From assembly GCA_023387965.1 (NCBI GenBank), contig JAEWHE010000041.1, positions 1 to 64,000 on the forward strand: DNA of 64,000 nt, given 5' to 3'. The position numbers were made by a program, and so were the translations under genes. Shown one piece after another: positions 33,442-41,287 of this stretch. Position 1 is the first letter of the stretch. Every line of letters begins with the position of its first letter. Source of the DNA: Bacteroidota bacterium. GTDB lineage: Bacteria; Bacteroidota; Bacteroidia; Flavobacteriales; Flavobacteriaceae. Under the pieces are notes generated by a model, which searched no databases, was not told the DNA's origin, and was given only the letters and a program-made list of their open reading frames with translations.

Positions 33442-35028
33442 TTATTTTTTCGACATTTTTTCTGCCATAATCAAGGCATTGTAAGCATTTACCATTCTTC
33501 CGGATTTAGAAGCTTGGTTAAACGGTCGTTTGCTTCCGTCTCTTCCGCCAACTTGAACTTCAATGTTAGTGGTAATTCCAGAATCCATTAAGATTTGTTT
33601 CACTTGAGAAGCTTTTAAATCAGGATAATAAGAACGAATTAAAGCAGCAACTCCGGCAACATTTGGAGAAGCCATAGAAGTTCCTTGTTCGTATTCGTAT
33701 GAATTATTTGGGAACGTAGCGTAAATTTGAACTCCAGGAGCGAAAACGTCAACGTCTTGTGTTCCGTAGTTTGAGAAACCGGCAATCATCTCAGAACCAT
33801 ATGTTGTATTTAAAGCACCTACTTTAATTACGTTGTCTGTAATTTCTCCAGCTTCAGTTCTGTCGTTCGGGAAACGTTCTGCTGTATCAAGATCCGTATT
33901 TTCGTTTCCGGCAGCCAAAACCACCAAAACATCTTTTTCTCCGGCATATTTCAAGGCATCGTAAACCCATTGTTTATTAGGCGAATAACCTTTACCAAAA
34001 CTTCCGTTGATCACTTTTGCACCGTTATCAACCGCATAACGAATTCCCAAAGCAATATCTTTGTCGTATTCGTCACCATTTGGAACCGCACGAACCGCCA
34101 TAATTTCTACATTGTTTGCAACTCCGTCGCCACCTAAACCGTTACCACGAACCTGAGCAATGATTCCAGAAACGTGTGTTCCGTGAGAAGCGCCTTTTTT
34201 CTCAGGACCAATCACATTGTTGTTTCCGTATTTTTTATCGTTGATATCGTTTACGTTATCTCCAACCACTTTTCTGCCGTTGAATTCAAGGTTGAGGTTG
34301 TAGTTGATTTTATCGTCAAAATATTCTTTGGCTTCCTTAATTTGTTTGTCAAAATCTTCTTTGCTTGTAGCCGATAAAATTCTAACAAAGTTAGGCTTTA
34401 CTTGGTTAATCATTGCGTTAGAAGAATTTAAAGCTTGTAAATCTTCAACCGTATAATTATCCTTTTTCAATTCCTTTCTGATAGCGTTATCCGCTGCAGC
34501 AATAAAATCAAATTGTTGTTTTTGTGCCAAAGCTTCTTGGTATTCTTTTTCAAATTCCGCTTTTGCATTTTTATATTGCTCAGAACCGTCATCGCCATTG
34601 CGAACAATTCTTGTCATTTCAAGAGTTTCGCCATTAATGTCGCCTAAAAAGTTCCATCCGTGAATATCATCAATGTAACCATTATTGTCATCGTCAATTC
34701 CGTTACCCGGAATTTCTTTAGGATTGTTCCAAATCACACCTTGCAAGTCCGGATGCTCAATATCCACGCCCGAATCCACAACGCCAACAATCACTTTTTT
34801 TCCTTTTTTTCCTTTGATTAATTCCTTGTAAGCCTTGTCAACACTCATTCCCGGAATCGTATCGGCAAAAATGTCAAGATGACTCCAGCGTTTTAAATCC
34901 TCTTCATTGATATCAGCATTTTTCAGCGCGATCTTATCAATACTCGTTACGGGGGAAAGGCTTTTGGTAGCGCTACAACTGGCCAAAACCAGCATCAACG
35001 CGATGCCCGACAACTTAATCAGTTTCAT
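33442..35028 (-). CDS. S8 (subtilisin-like) serine peptidase lipoprotein
   Basis: A 528-residue subtilase with lipobox LASC (about 15-18). The catalytic triad is visible: Asp in VVDSGVDIEHPDL near 86, His in GASHGTHVSGI near 283, and Ser in GTSMASPNVAGVAAL near 449. The spacing between Asp and His is about 195 residues, far more than the usual 30 to 60, so a helical domain rich in Lys/Glu is inserted there. It is probably an outer-membrane-anchored protease. Promoter element at 35082-35089. Confidence 0.9.
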   Translation of the reverse strand: MKLIKLSGIALMLVLASCSATKSLSPVTSIDKIALKNADINEEDLKRWSHLDIFADTIPGMSVDKAYKELIKGKKGKKVIVGVVDSGVDIEHPDLQGVIWNNPKEIPGNGIDDDNNGYIDDIHGWNFLGDINGETLEMTRIVRNGDDGSEQYKNAKAEFEKEYQEALAQKQQFDFIAAADNAIRKELKKDNYTVEDLQALNSSNAMINQVKPNFVRILSATSKEDFDKQIKEAKEYFDDKINYNLNLEFNGRKVVGDNVNDINDKKYGNNNVIGPEKKGASHGTHVSGIIAQVRGNGLGGDGVANNVEIMAVRAVPNGDEYDKDIALGIRYAVDNGAKVINGSFGKGYSPNKQWVYDALKYAGEKDVLVVLAAGNENTDLDTAERFPNDRTEAGEITDNVIKVGALNTTYGSEMIAGFSNYGTQDVDVFAPGVQIYATFPNNSYEYEQGTSMASPNVAGVAALIRSYYPDLKASQVKQILMDSGITTNIEVQVGGRDGSKRPFNQASKSGRMVNAYNALIMAEKMSKK

Positions 35029-35081
35029 TTTTCTAATTTTTAATTTATTATCAATGAGTTAGCAAATCGCCAACTTTGTTA

Positions 35082-35089
35082 CAAACATA
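35082..35089 (-). promoter_or_regulatory. Putative -7 promoter element of the S8 peptidase gene
   Basis: TATGTTTG on the minus strand fits TAnnTTTG, about 53 nt before the ATG. Confidence 0.45.
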
Positions 35090-35139
35090 AAAATAATTAA
35101 CTTGAGTTTAAGACCAATCCGTCAATTTAATATTTTTTT

Positions 35140-35310
35140 GGCAGCAATTTCCGGCTATCGCTTCAATCCCTCGTCCTAAAAAAAAGTTTGCACGGGCTTG
35201 CAGGAGCTTCTCCCGAAGTGTCGGGAGAAGCTCTGCCGCTCCGGCAAACTTATTTTTTTAGGACTTCGGGGATTTCCGCTACTATCCGGGCTGCAACCCG
35301 TGCTAACGAG
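35140..35310 (+). repeat. REP-like dispersed element, copy 3 (with long stem-loop)
   Basis: It has TCGCTTCAATCCCTCG, then an extended palindrome, then TTTCCGCTACTATCCGGGCTG. The outer stem is GTCCTAAAAAAAAGTTTGC (35173-35191) pairing with GCAAACTTATTTTTTTAGGAC; an inner stem AGCTTCTCCCGA/TCGGGAGAAGCT lies at 35208-35232. It lies between the S8 and MBL-fold genes. Confidence 0.8.
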
Positions 35311-35320
35311 AAAATTTTTC

Positions 35321-36178
35321 TTACAAAATATCGTCACAACTAAAAACCTCCTTCAACCGAACGCCTTTTTCTGTATTTTCTACCGTAATAATTTGATTAT
35401 GAGCATCATGTTCCAGCCACAAATAATAATTGTTTTCGGCAGCTTCAGTCAAGAATTTTGCTTTTTCTGGCAAGGTCAAAAGCGGACGAGTGTCATAACC
35501 CATAACATACGGTAAAGGCAAATGTCCTGCTGTTGGCAACAAATCGGCCATAAAGCAAATCGTTTTATCTTTATATTGAATTTTTGGAATCATCATTTTT
35601 TCAGTGTGACCGTCGGCGAAAAAGATGTCGAAACCCAATTCTGAATTCTTCAACAAATCGCTTTCTGGCCTTTTAATAAATTGGAGGTGACCGCTTTCCT
35701 GCATCGGCAAAATATTTTCTGTCAAAAACGAAGCCTTCTCTCTCGGATTTGGTTTTGTTGCCCAATCCCAATGATTGTCGTTCGTCCAGAATTTCGCATT
35801 TTTAAAAGCGACTTCGTAACCGGTTTTGTCTTTGTTCCAAATCACGCTTCCGCCGCAATGATCAAAATGAAGATGTGTCATGAAAACGTCCGTAACATCA
35901 TCTCGATGAAAGCCATATTTTGCCAGCGACTTATCGATTGAATCATCTCCCCAAAGCGAATAATACCCAAAAAATTTCTCCGATTGCTTGTCGCCCATTC
36001 CATTATCAATTAAAATCAGTCGGTTGCCGTTTTCGATCAACATACATCTTGCGGCAATGTCGATGAGGTTATTTTCGTCAGCTGGATTGGTTTTGTTCCA
36101 GATGGTTTTCGGCACCACGCCAAACATTGCGCCACCATCTAATTTAAAATTTCCGGCTTCAATTGGATAGATTTTCAT
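35321..36178 (-). CDS. MBL-fold metallo-hydrolase
   Basis: A 285-residue protein with the metallo-beta-lactamase motif THLHFDHCGG near residues 98-107, a first strand ILIDNGMGDKQSEKF and the second-site LEHDAH near the C-terminus. No signal peptide. Similar proteins act as quorum-quenching lactonases or other hydrolases, and the substrate cannot be read from the sequence. The gene stands alone on the minus strand between the REP-like copy 3 and sufA. Confidence 0.82.
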   Translation of the reverse strand: MKIYPIEAGNFKLDGGAMFGVVPKTIWNKTNPADENNLIDIAARCMLIENGNRLILIDNGMGDKQSEKFFGYYSLWGDDSIDKSLAKYGFHRDDVTDVFMTHLHFDHCGGSVIWNKDKTGYEVAFKNAKFWTNDNHWDWATKPNPREKASFLTENILPMQESGHLQFIKRPESDLLKNSELGFDIFFADGHTEKMMIPKIQYKDKTICFMADLLPTAGHLPLPYVMGYDTRPLLTLPEKAKFLTEAAENNYYLWLEHDAHNQIITVENTEKGVRLKEVFSCDDIL

Positions 36179-36294
36179 TTTTTATAGTTGAAATTGAAGT
36201 TGCAAATTAGTAAAATCGCTTCAAAAAATAAACTTTTTCTATCATCACATCGTTATAATAATGTTACAGATTATGCAAAAAAAATTTTATGACG

Positions 36295-36302
36295 TATCTT
36301 TG
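36295..36302 (+). promoter_or_regulatory. Putative -7 promoter element of the suf operon
   Basis: TATCTTTG fits TAnnTTTG, 29 nt before the sufA ATG. Confidence 0.5.
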
Positions 36303-36331
36303 CAAATTAATTAGACTAAATATAAATCACG

Positions 36332-36661
36332 ATGATAAAAGTGTCAGATACAGCAAGCAAAAAAATTGTGAACATGATGGAGGAAGATGGTTTTGATGCT
36401 GCTAAAGATTACGTGCGTGTTGGCGTAAAAAGCGGCGGATGCTCTGGATTGTCATACGAGTTAAAATTTGATAAAGAAATTGGCGAAAACGACAAGATTT
36501 TTGAAGACAATAATGTAAAAATTGCCGTTGAAAAAAAATCATTTTTATACTTGGCAGGAACCATTCTTGAATATTCTGGCGGGTTAAACGGAAAAGGTTT
36601 TGTGTTCAACAATCCAAATGCAAGCAGAACTTGCGGATGCGGGGAATCGTTCTCTTTATAA
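36332..36661 (+). CDS. sufA: A-type Fe-S assembly carrier (SufA/IscA/ErpA)
   Basis: A 109-residue HesB/IscA family protein. The three conserved cysteines are Cys37 in SGGCSGLSY and Cys101 and Cys103 in RTCGCGESF. It accepts clusters from the SufBCD scaffold and passes them to target proteins. It stands first in the suf set, separated from sufB by a four-helix-bundle gene. Confidence 0.92.
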   Translation: MIKVSDTASKKIVNMMEEDGFDAAKDYVRVGVKSGGCSGLSYELKFDKEIGENDKIFEDNNVKIAVEKKSFLYLAGTILEYSGGLNGKGFVFNNPNASRTCGCGESFSL

Positions 36662-36731
36662 ATTATTTAAAGATTGAAAAATTAAAATATTTAAAAATTT
36701 TAAGCCGCTTAAAATATTTCCGCCATTCTAA

Positions 36732-36767
36732 AATCTTTAAATCAGTCAATTTTTAAATCTTTTAATT
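36732..36767. repeat. AT-rich repeat before the four-helix-bundle gene
   Basis: AATCTTTAAAT and TTTTTAAATCTTTTAATT here recur as a near copy at 37162-37189 on the other side of the gene. Confidence 0.55.
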
Positions 36768-36772
36768 CAAAT

Positions 36773-37150
36773 ATGACCAAATCTTTCGAGGAATTCGAAG
36801 TTCACAAGAAAGGGGTTTTGCTAACGAAGCAAATTTATCAATTAGTAAAAAATCCTGCTTTTGACAAAGAATTCGATTTTAAAGGCCAAATAAAAAGAGC
36901 AGTTTATTCAATTACAAATAATATTGCAGAGGGATCAGAATATAATAACAACAGACAATTTATAAAGTTTTTGAAAATTTCAAAGGGGAGCTGTGGAGAA
37001 GTAAGAAATATGTTGGTTTTGGCTAGAGAATTAGGTTTTAGCAATAGTCAGGAGATTCAGGCCAGTTATGATTTGAGTATCGAAATTTCTCAAAACCTTT
37101 CGAATTTTATAAATTATTTGAATAAGAATATAGATAGTAATAAAGGATAA
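36773..37150 (+). CDS. Four-helix-bundle protein (23S rRNA-IVP family)
   Basis: A 125-residue protein of the family first seen in 23S rRNA intervening sequences and now widespread as stand-alone genes. The signature AVYSITNNIAEGSEYNNNRQ (about residues 46-65) and FIKFLKISKGSCGEVRNML place it clearly. Its function is unknown. It splits sufA from sufB and is flanked by near-identical AT-rich repeats, so it looks like an insertion. It has no rRNA around it. Confidence 0.88.
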   Translation: MTKSFEEFEVHKKGVLLTKQIYQLVKNPAFDKEFDFKGQIKRAVYSITNNIAEGSEYNNNRQFIKFLKISKGSCGEVRNMLVLARELGFSNSQEIQASYDLSIEISQNLSNFINYLNKNIDSNKG

Positions 37151-37161
37151 CAATTTGAGGG

Positions 37162-37199
37162 AATCTTTAAATTTTTAAATCTTTTAATCTTTAAATTAA
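37162..37199. repeat. AT-rich repeat before sufB
   Basis: AATCTTTAAATTTTTAAATC, TTTTAATC and TTTAAATTAAA parallel the repeat at 36732-36767. Confidence 0.55.
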
Positions 37200-37200
37200 A

Positions 37201-38649
37201 ATGTCAAAATACACCGAAGACGATTTAAAAATCGAGCTTGAAAATAAAGAGTACGAATACGGATTTTACACTGATATCGAATCGGAGACGTTTCCTATTG
37301 GCTTAAATGAAGAAATTGTTCGTGCGATTTCACAAAAAAAGGAGGAACCACAATGGATGACCGATTGGCGTATCGAGGCTTTTCGAGTTTGGCAAGAAAT
37401 GGTCGAGCCAGAATGGGCAAATGTTCACTATGAAAAGCCAGATTTCCAAGCGATTTCCTATTATTCTGCGCCAAAAAAAGTGGACCCAAACAAAACGTTG
37501 GACGATGTGGATCCGGAACTTTTGGCAATGTACAAAAAGTTAGGAATCTCAATCGACGAGCAGAAAAAAATGAACAATATCGCGATGGATATCGTGGTTG
37601 ACTCTGTTTCTGTAGCAACAACTTTCAAAAAGACTTTGGCGGAAAAAGGAATTATTTTTTGTCCAATTTCGGAAGCAATAAAAGAACATCCAGAATTGGT
37701 GAAGAAATATCTGGGAACAGTTGTACCGCAGAAGGATAATTTCTATGCGGCATTGAATTCCGCTGTTTTCTCTGACGGAAGTTTCTGTTATATTCCAAAA
37801 GGCGTTCGTTGTCCTATGGAACTTTCAACGTATTTTCGGATCAATCAAGCAGGAACAGGGCAATTTGAAAGAACACTTGTCATTGCTGACGAGGGAAGTT
37901 ATGTTTCCTATTTGGAAGGTTGTACAGCGCCATCTCGTGATGAAAACCAATTGCACGCTGCAGTTGTGGAATTGATCGCTTTGGATGATGCCGAAATCAA
38001 ATATTCAACCGTTCAAAACTGGTTCCCAGGAAATAAAGAAGGTAAAGGAGGGGTTTACAACTTTGTGACAAAGAGAGGCTTGTGTGAGAAAAATGCAAAA
38101 ATTTCGTGGACGCAGGTTGAAACTGGTTCTGCCGTAACGTGGAAATATCCTTCCTGTGTTTTGAAAGGAGATAATTCGGTTGGGGAATTTTATTCGATTG
38201 CCGTGACCAATAATTTTCAGCAAGCAGATACAGGAACTAAGATGATCCACTTGGGAAAAAATACAAAATCAACGATTATTTCAAAAGGAATTTCTGCTGG
38301 AAAATCGCAAAACAGCTACAGAGGATTGGTGCAAATCAGTTCAAGAGCCGACAATGCTAGAAACTTTTCGCAGTGTGATTCGCTTTTGATGGGAAATAAT
38401 TGCGGTGCACATACGTTTCCGTACATCGAATCAAAAAATCCTTCGGCAAAAATAGAACACGAAGCCACGACAAGTAAAATTGGCGAAGACCAGGTTTTCT
38501 ATTGCAACCAAAGAGGAATTCCAACAGAAAAAGCCATTGCATTGATTGTGAACGGTTTCAGTAAAGAAGTTTTGAACAAGCTTCCGATGGAATTTGCGGT
38601 TGAGGCACAAAAATTATTAGAAATCTCTCTTGAAGGTTCAGTAGGTTAA
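37201..38649 (+). CDS. sufB: Fe-S cluster assembly scaffold SufB
   Basis: A 482-residue beta-helix scaffold of the SufBCD complex. Hallmarks include YKKLGISIDEQKKM, FCPISEAIKEHPEL, SDGSFCYIPKGVRCPMELST, EGCTAP and the C-terminal CNQRGIPTEKAIALIVNGF. It builds nascent clusters with SufC and SufD, taking sulfur from SufSE. The next gene is sufC, 33 nt on. Confidence 0.96.
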   Translation: MSKYTEDDLKIELENKEYEYGFYTDIESETFPIGLNEEIVRAISQKKEEPQWMTDWRIEAFRVWQEMVEPEWANVHYEKPDFQAISYYSAPKKVDPNKTLDDVDPELLAMYKKLGISIDEQKKMNNIAMDIVVDSVSVATTFKKTLAEKGIIFCPISEAIKEHPELVKKYLGTVVPQKDNFYAALNSAVFSDGSFCYIPKGVRCPMELSTYFRINQAGTGQFERTLVIADEGSYVSYLEGCTAPSRDENQLHAAVVELIALDDAEIKYSTVQNWFPGNKEGKGGVYNFVTKRGLCEKNAKISWTQVETGSAVTWKYPSCVLKGDNSVGEFYSIAVTNNFQQADTGTKMIHLGKNTKSTIISKGISAGKSQNSYRGLVQISSRADNARNFSQCDSLLMGNNCGAHTFPYIESKNPSAKIEHEATTSKIGEDQVFYCNQRGIPTEKAIALIVNGFSKEVLNKLPMEFAVEAQKLLEISLEGSVG

Positions 38650-38682
38650 TCTTCAAAGACTTTATAAAAACACAAAGCAACA

Positions 38683-39429
38683 ATGTTATCAATAAAAAAT
38701 TTACACGCTGGAATTGAAGATAAAGATATCTTAAAGGGAATCAATCTTGAGATAAAAGCGGGCGAAGTTCACGCGATTATGGGACCGAATGGTTCTGGAA
38801 AAAGTACGCTTTCTGCAGTAATTGCAGGAAACGAGCACTACGAAGTTTCAGAAGGAGAAATTATTTTGGATGGAGAAGACCTAAGTGATTTGGCTCCAGA
38901 AGAAAGAGCGCATAAAGGTGTTTTTCTTTCATTCCAATATCCGGTTGAAATTCCTGGAGTATCGGTAACGAACTTTATGAAAACAGCCATTAACGAGGGT
39001 AGAAAAGCAAAAGGTTTGGAAGAAATGCCAGCCAATGAAATGCTGAAATTAATCCGTGAGAAATCTGAATTATTGGAAATTGATCGTAAATTTTTGTCTC
39101 GTTCATTAAATGAAGGTTTTTCGGGTGGAGAGAAGAAAAGAAACGAAATCTTTCAAATGGCAATGCTTGAGCCTAAGTTAGCTATTTTGGATGAAACCGA
39201 CTCAGGTTTGGATATTGATGCATTGAGAATCGTTGCAAACGGTGTAAACAAGTTGAAAAGCGAAGACAATGCCATCATCGTAATCACACACTACCAAAGA
39301 CTTTTGGATTATATAGTTCCTGATTTTGTTCACGTTTTATACAACGGGAAAATCGTAAAATCAGGCGGAAAAGAATTGGCTTACGAACTGGAAGAAAAAG
39401 GTTACGACTGGATCAAAGCCGAAAATTAG
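38683..39429 (+). CDS. sufC: Fe-S assembly ATPase SufC
   Basis: A 248-residue ABC-type ATPase. Walker A GPNGSGKST is at 34-42. The SufC signature is SGGEKKRNEIFQMA, where Glu replaces the usual ABC Gln, and Walker B is LAILDETDSGLDIDAL. It drives SufBCD conformational change. Confidence 0.96.
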   Translation: MLSIKNLHAGIEDKDILKGINLEIKAGEVHAIMGPNGSGKSTLSAVIAGNEHYEVSEGEIILDGEDLSDLAPEERAHKGVFLSFQYPVEIPGVSVTNFMKTAINEGRKAKGLEEMPANEMLKLIREKSELLEIDRKFLSRSLNEGFSGGEKKRNEIFQMAMLEPKLAILDETDSGLDIDALRIVANGVNKLKSEDNAIIVITHYQRLLDYIVPDFVHVLYNGKIVKSGGKELAYELEEKGYDWIKAEN

Positions 39430-39494
39430 TTGTCAGTTAGCAGTTGTCAGTTTTCAGAAAACTCATAACTCATAACTTATAACTCATAACTAAA
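39430..39494. repeat. Short-word tandem repeat before sufD
   Basis: CAGTTAGCAG, CAGTTTTCAG and then CTCATAA units ending CTAAA. It matches the leader at 7259-7364 in order and spacing. Confidence 0.7.
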
Positions 39495-39499
39495 TATTT

Positions 39500-40813
39500 A
39501 TGTTAAAAGAAAAACTCATATCGTCTTTTATGGCTTTTGAAGAGCAAGTGGATGTTCATTCAGACTTGCACGATGTTCGTACAGAAGCATTTAAGAACTT
39601 TGAAGAAAAAGGCTTTCCGACAAAAAAGGACGAGGCTTGGAAATATACATCGTTGAATTCTGTCTTAAAAAACGACTTTAGCGTATTCCCAAAAAACGAA
39701 AATACGGTTCAATATTCAGATGTAAAAAAATACTATTTGCATGAAGTTGATACCTATAAAGTGGTTTTCGTAGACGGTGTTTTCAGTTCGTTTTTATCGT
39801 CTACAACACACGACGGATTGGATGTTTGCTTGATGTCATCGGCATTGACAAAACCAAAATACAAAATGGTGATTGATGAATATTTCAATAAAATTGCCAA
39901 TAAAGACGAAAGCTTGACTTCGTTGAATACCGCTTTTGCGTTGGAAGGAGCTTACATCAATATCCCAAGAAACAAGGTTGCTGACAAGCCAATCGAGATT
40001 ATCAATTTTTCTACAGGAACAGAATCGGCACTTTTGGTGCAACCGAGAAACTTGATTATAGTGGGAGAAAATGCACACGTTCAAATCATCGAAAGACATC
40101 AATCGTTGAACGAAAATCCGGTTTTGACGAATTCTGTTACTGAGATTTTTGCACAAAAAAGAGCGATTGTTGATTATTATAAAATCCAAAACGACAATCT
40201 AGAAGCGTCGTTGATTGACAATACGTATATCGCCCAAAAAGAACAAACACACGTTTCGGTTCATACTTTTTCTTTCGGAGGAAATTTGACCAGAAACAAC
40301 CTAAATTTCTACCACCAAGGCGAGCATATCGATTCTACGCTAAAAGGAATTACGATTATCGAAGGAAAACAACACGTGGATCACTACACTTTGGTGCAAC
40401 ATGCGACGCCAAATTGCGAAAGTCATCAGAATTATAAAACGATTTTGGACGATAAGGCAACGGGTGTTTTCAACGGAAAGATTTTCGTAGAAAAAGAAGC
40501 CCAAAAAACAGATGCCTTCCAGCAAAATAATAATATTTTGCTGAGCGATAAGGCTTCGATTAATGCAAAACCACAGTTGGAAATCTTTGCAGATGATGTA
40601 AAATGTTCCCACGGTTGCACCATCGGACAATTGGACGAAAAAGCAATGTTTTATATGCAGTCAAGAGGTATTCCTCAAAAAGAAGCAAAAGCATTGTTGA
40701 TGTATGCGTTTACAAACGAAGTCATCGAAAGTATAAAAATCCCAGCCTTGAAAGCGAGAATTACCAAGATTATCGCAACAAAATTAGGCGTTAATATAGG
40801 ATTTGATTTATAA
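39500..40813 (+). CDS. sufD: Fe-S cluster assembly protein SufD
   Basis: A 437-residue SufB/SufD beta-helix protein. GFPTKKDEAWKYTSL near residue 40 is a SufD feature, and the C-terminal CSHGCTIGQLDEKAMFYMQSRG matches the family's conserved end. It pairs with SufB. It is followed by a REP-like element whose hairpin would stop transcription, so the operon probably ends here; sufS is 11 kb away. Confidence 0.94.
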   Translation: MLKEKLISSFMAFEEQVDVHSDLHDVRTEAFKNFEEKGFPTKKDEAWKYTSLNSVLKNDFSVFPKNENTVQYSDVKKYYLHEVDTYKVVFVDGVFSSFLSSTTHDGLDVCLMSSALTKPKYKMVIDEYFNKIANKDESLTSLNTAFALEGAYINIPRNKVADKPIEIINFSTGTESALLVQPRNLIIVGENAHVQIIERHQSLNENPVLTNSVTEIFAQKRAIVDYYKIQNDNLEASLIDNTYIAQKEQTHVSVHTFSFGGNLTRNNLNFYHQGEHIDSTLKGITIIEGKQHVDHYTLVQHATPNCESHQNYKTILDDKATGVFNGKIFVEKEAQKTDAFQQNNNILLSDKASINAKPQLEIFADDVKCSHGCTIGQLDEKAMFYMQSRGIPQKEAKALLMYAFTNEVIESIKIPALKARITKIIATKLGVNIGFDL

Positions 40814-40814
40814 A

Positions 40815-40975
40815 ATTTAGAGCGAAACGCTTGGGCATAAAATAATCCGTGTTCCCGCTTTCCGTTACAATCAAAATGCCTTCCAACCCGGAAGGCATTT
40901 TTATTTTCACTTTAATCGGGGCTATTAGAAAAACTTTTGGCTTCTTTGGAAACGTCCGAAAACGGATTGGCTTAA
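40815..40975 (+). repeat. REP-like dispersed element, copy 4
   Basis: It reads GAGCGAAACG, then TTCCCGCTTTCCGTTACAAT, then a perfect hairpin (ATGCCTTCC/GGAAGGCAT at 40876-40898), then TTTAATCGGGGCTATTAG. It starts right after the sufD stop. Confidence 0.8.
40873..40905. terminator. Hairpin terminator inside REP-like copy 4
   Basis: AAAATGCCTTCC and GGAAGGCATTTTT enclose AACCC and are followed by ATTTT. It is the only terminator-like structure after sufD. Confidence 0.75.
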
Positions 40976-41201
40976 CCATGGAGTTTCGTTGTAAAATTAA
41001 ATTTTGTTGACAATAAATCGGTTAAAAAAATAGTGCAAATCATAATTTTGGCAGCATCTTTTTCCTCGATAAAATAAATAACGATTATCTTTTTTGTTAA
41101 AATATAAAACAAGCGAAAAATATTCAGCGCCAAAATTTCATCTTCTTTAATTTTGAATAAATTATTTTACAAAAAATGAAAAACCAATCTTGCTCCTGAG
41201 T
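40976..41201. other. Gap between REP-like copy 4 and the heme receptor control region
   Basis: AT-rich sequence with no gene, repeat or RNA that I can support. Confidence 0.4.
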
Positions 41202-41224
41202 TTATTTAGAATTAATAAAAATAA
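41202..41224. promoter_or_regulatory. Putative iron/heme operator 1 of the TonB receptor gene
   Basis: A 23-bp palindrome with arms TTATTT and AAATAA around AGAATTAATAA. It abuts the -33 TTTG. It matches the hmuT operator (48733-48755 read on the minus strand) at 21 of 23 positions. Confidence 0.65.
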
Positions 41225-41256
41225 TTTGCATAAACCAAAAACGCATTCTATTTTTG
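41225..41256 (+). promoter_or_regulatory. Promoter of the TonB receptor gene
   Basis: -33 TTTG (41225-41228) and -7 TATTTTTG (41249-41256), 20 nt apart, within the Bacteroidota range. Confidence 0.7.
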
Positions 41257-41259
41257 CAA

Positions 41260-41276
41260 TTTAGAATTAATCTAAA
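41260..41276. promoter_or_regulatory. Putative iron/heme operator 2 of the TonB receptor gene
   Basis: TTTAGAATTAATCTAAA is a palindrome with arms TTTAGA/TCTAAA. It begins 4 nt after the -7 element and so covers the likely transcription start. It shares the TTTAGAATTAAT core with operator 1. Confidence 0.65.
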
Positions 41277-41287
41277 GTCAAATAGTA

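Noticed and set aside
36773..37150. 23S rRNA intervening sequence
   Set aside because: The four-helix-bundle protein family fits, but no rRNA sequence surrounds it.
40370..40390. CACGTG motif in sufD (and others at about 11952, 25062 and 57433) as further parS sites
   Set aside because: Only the central 6 bp match; the outer TGTT/AACA arms are missing.
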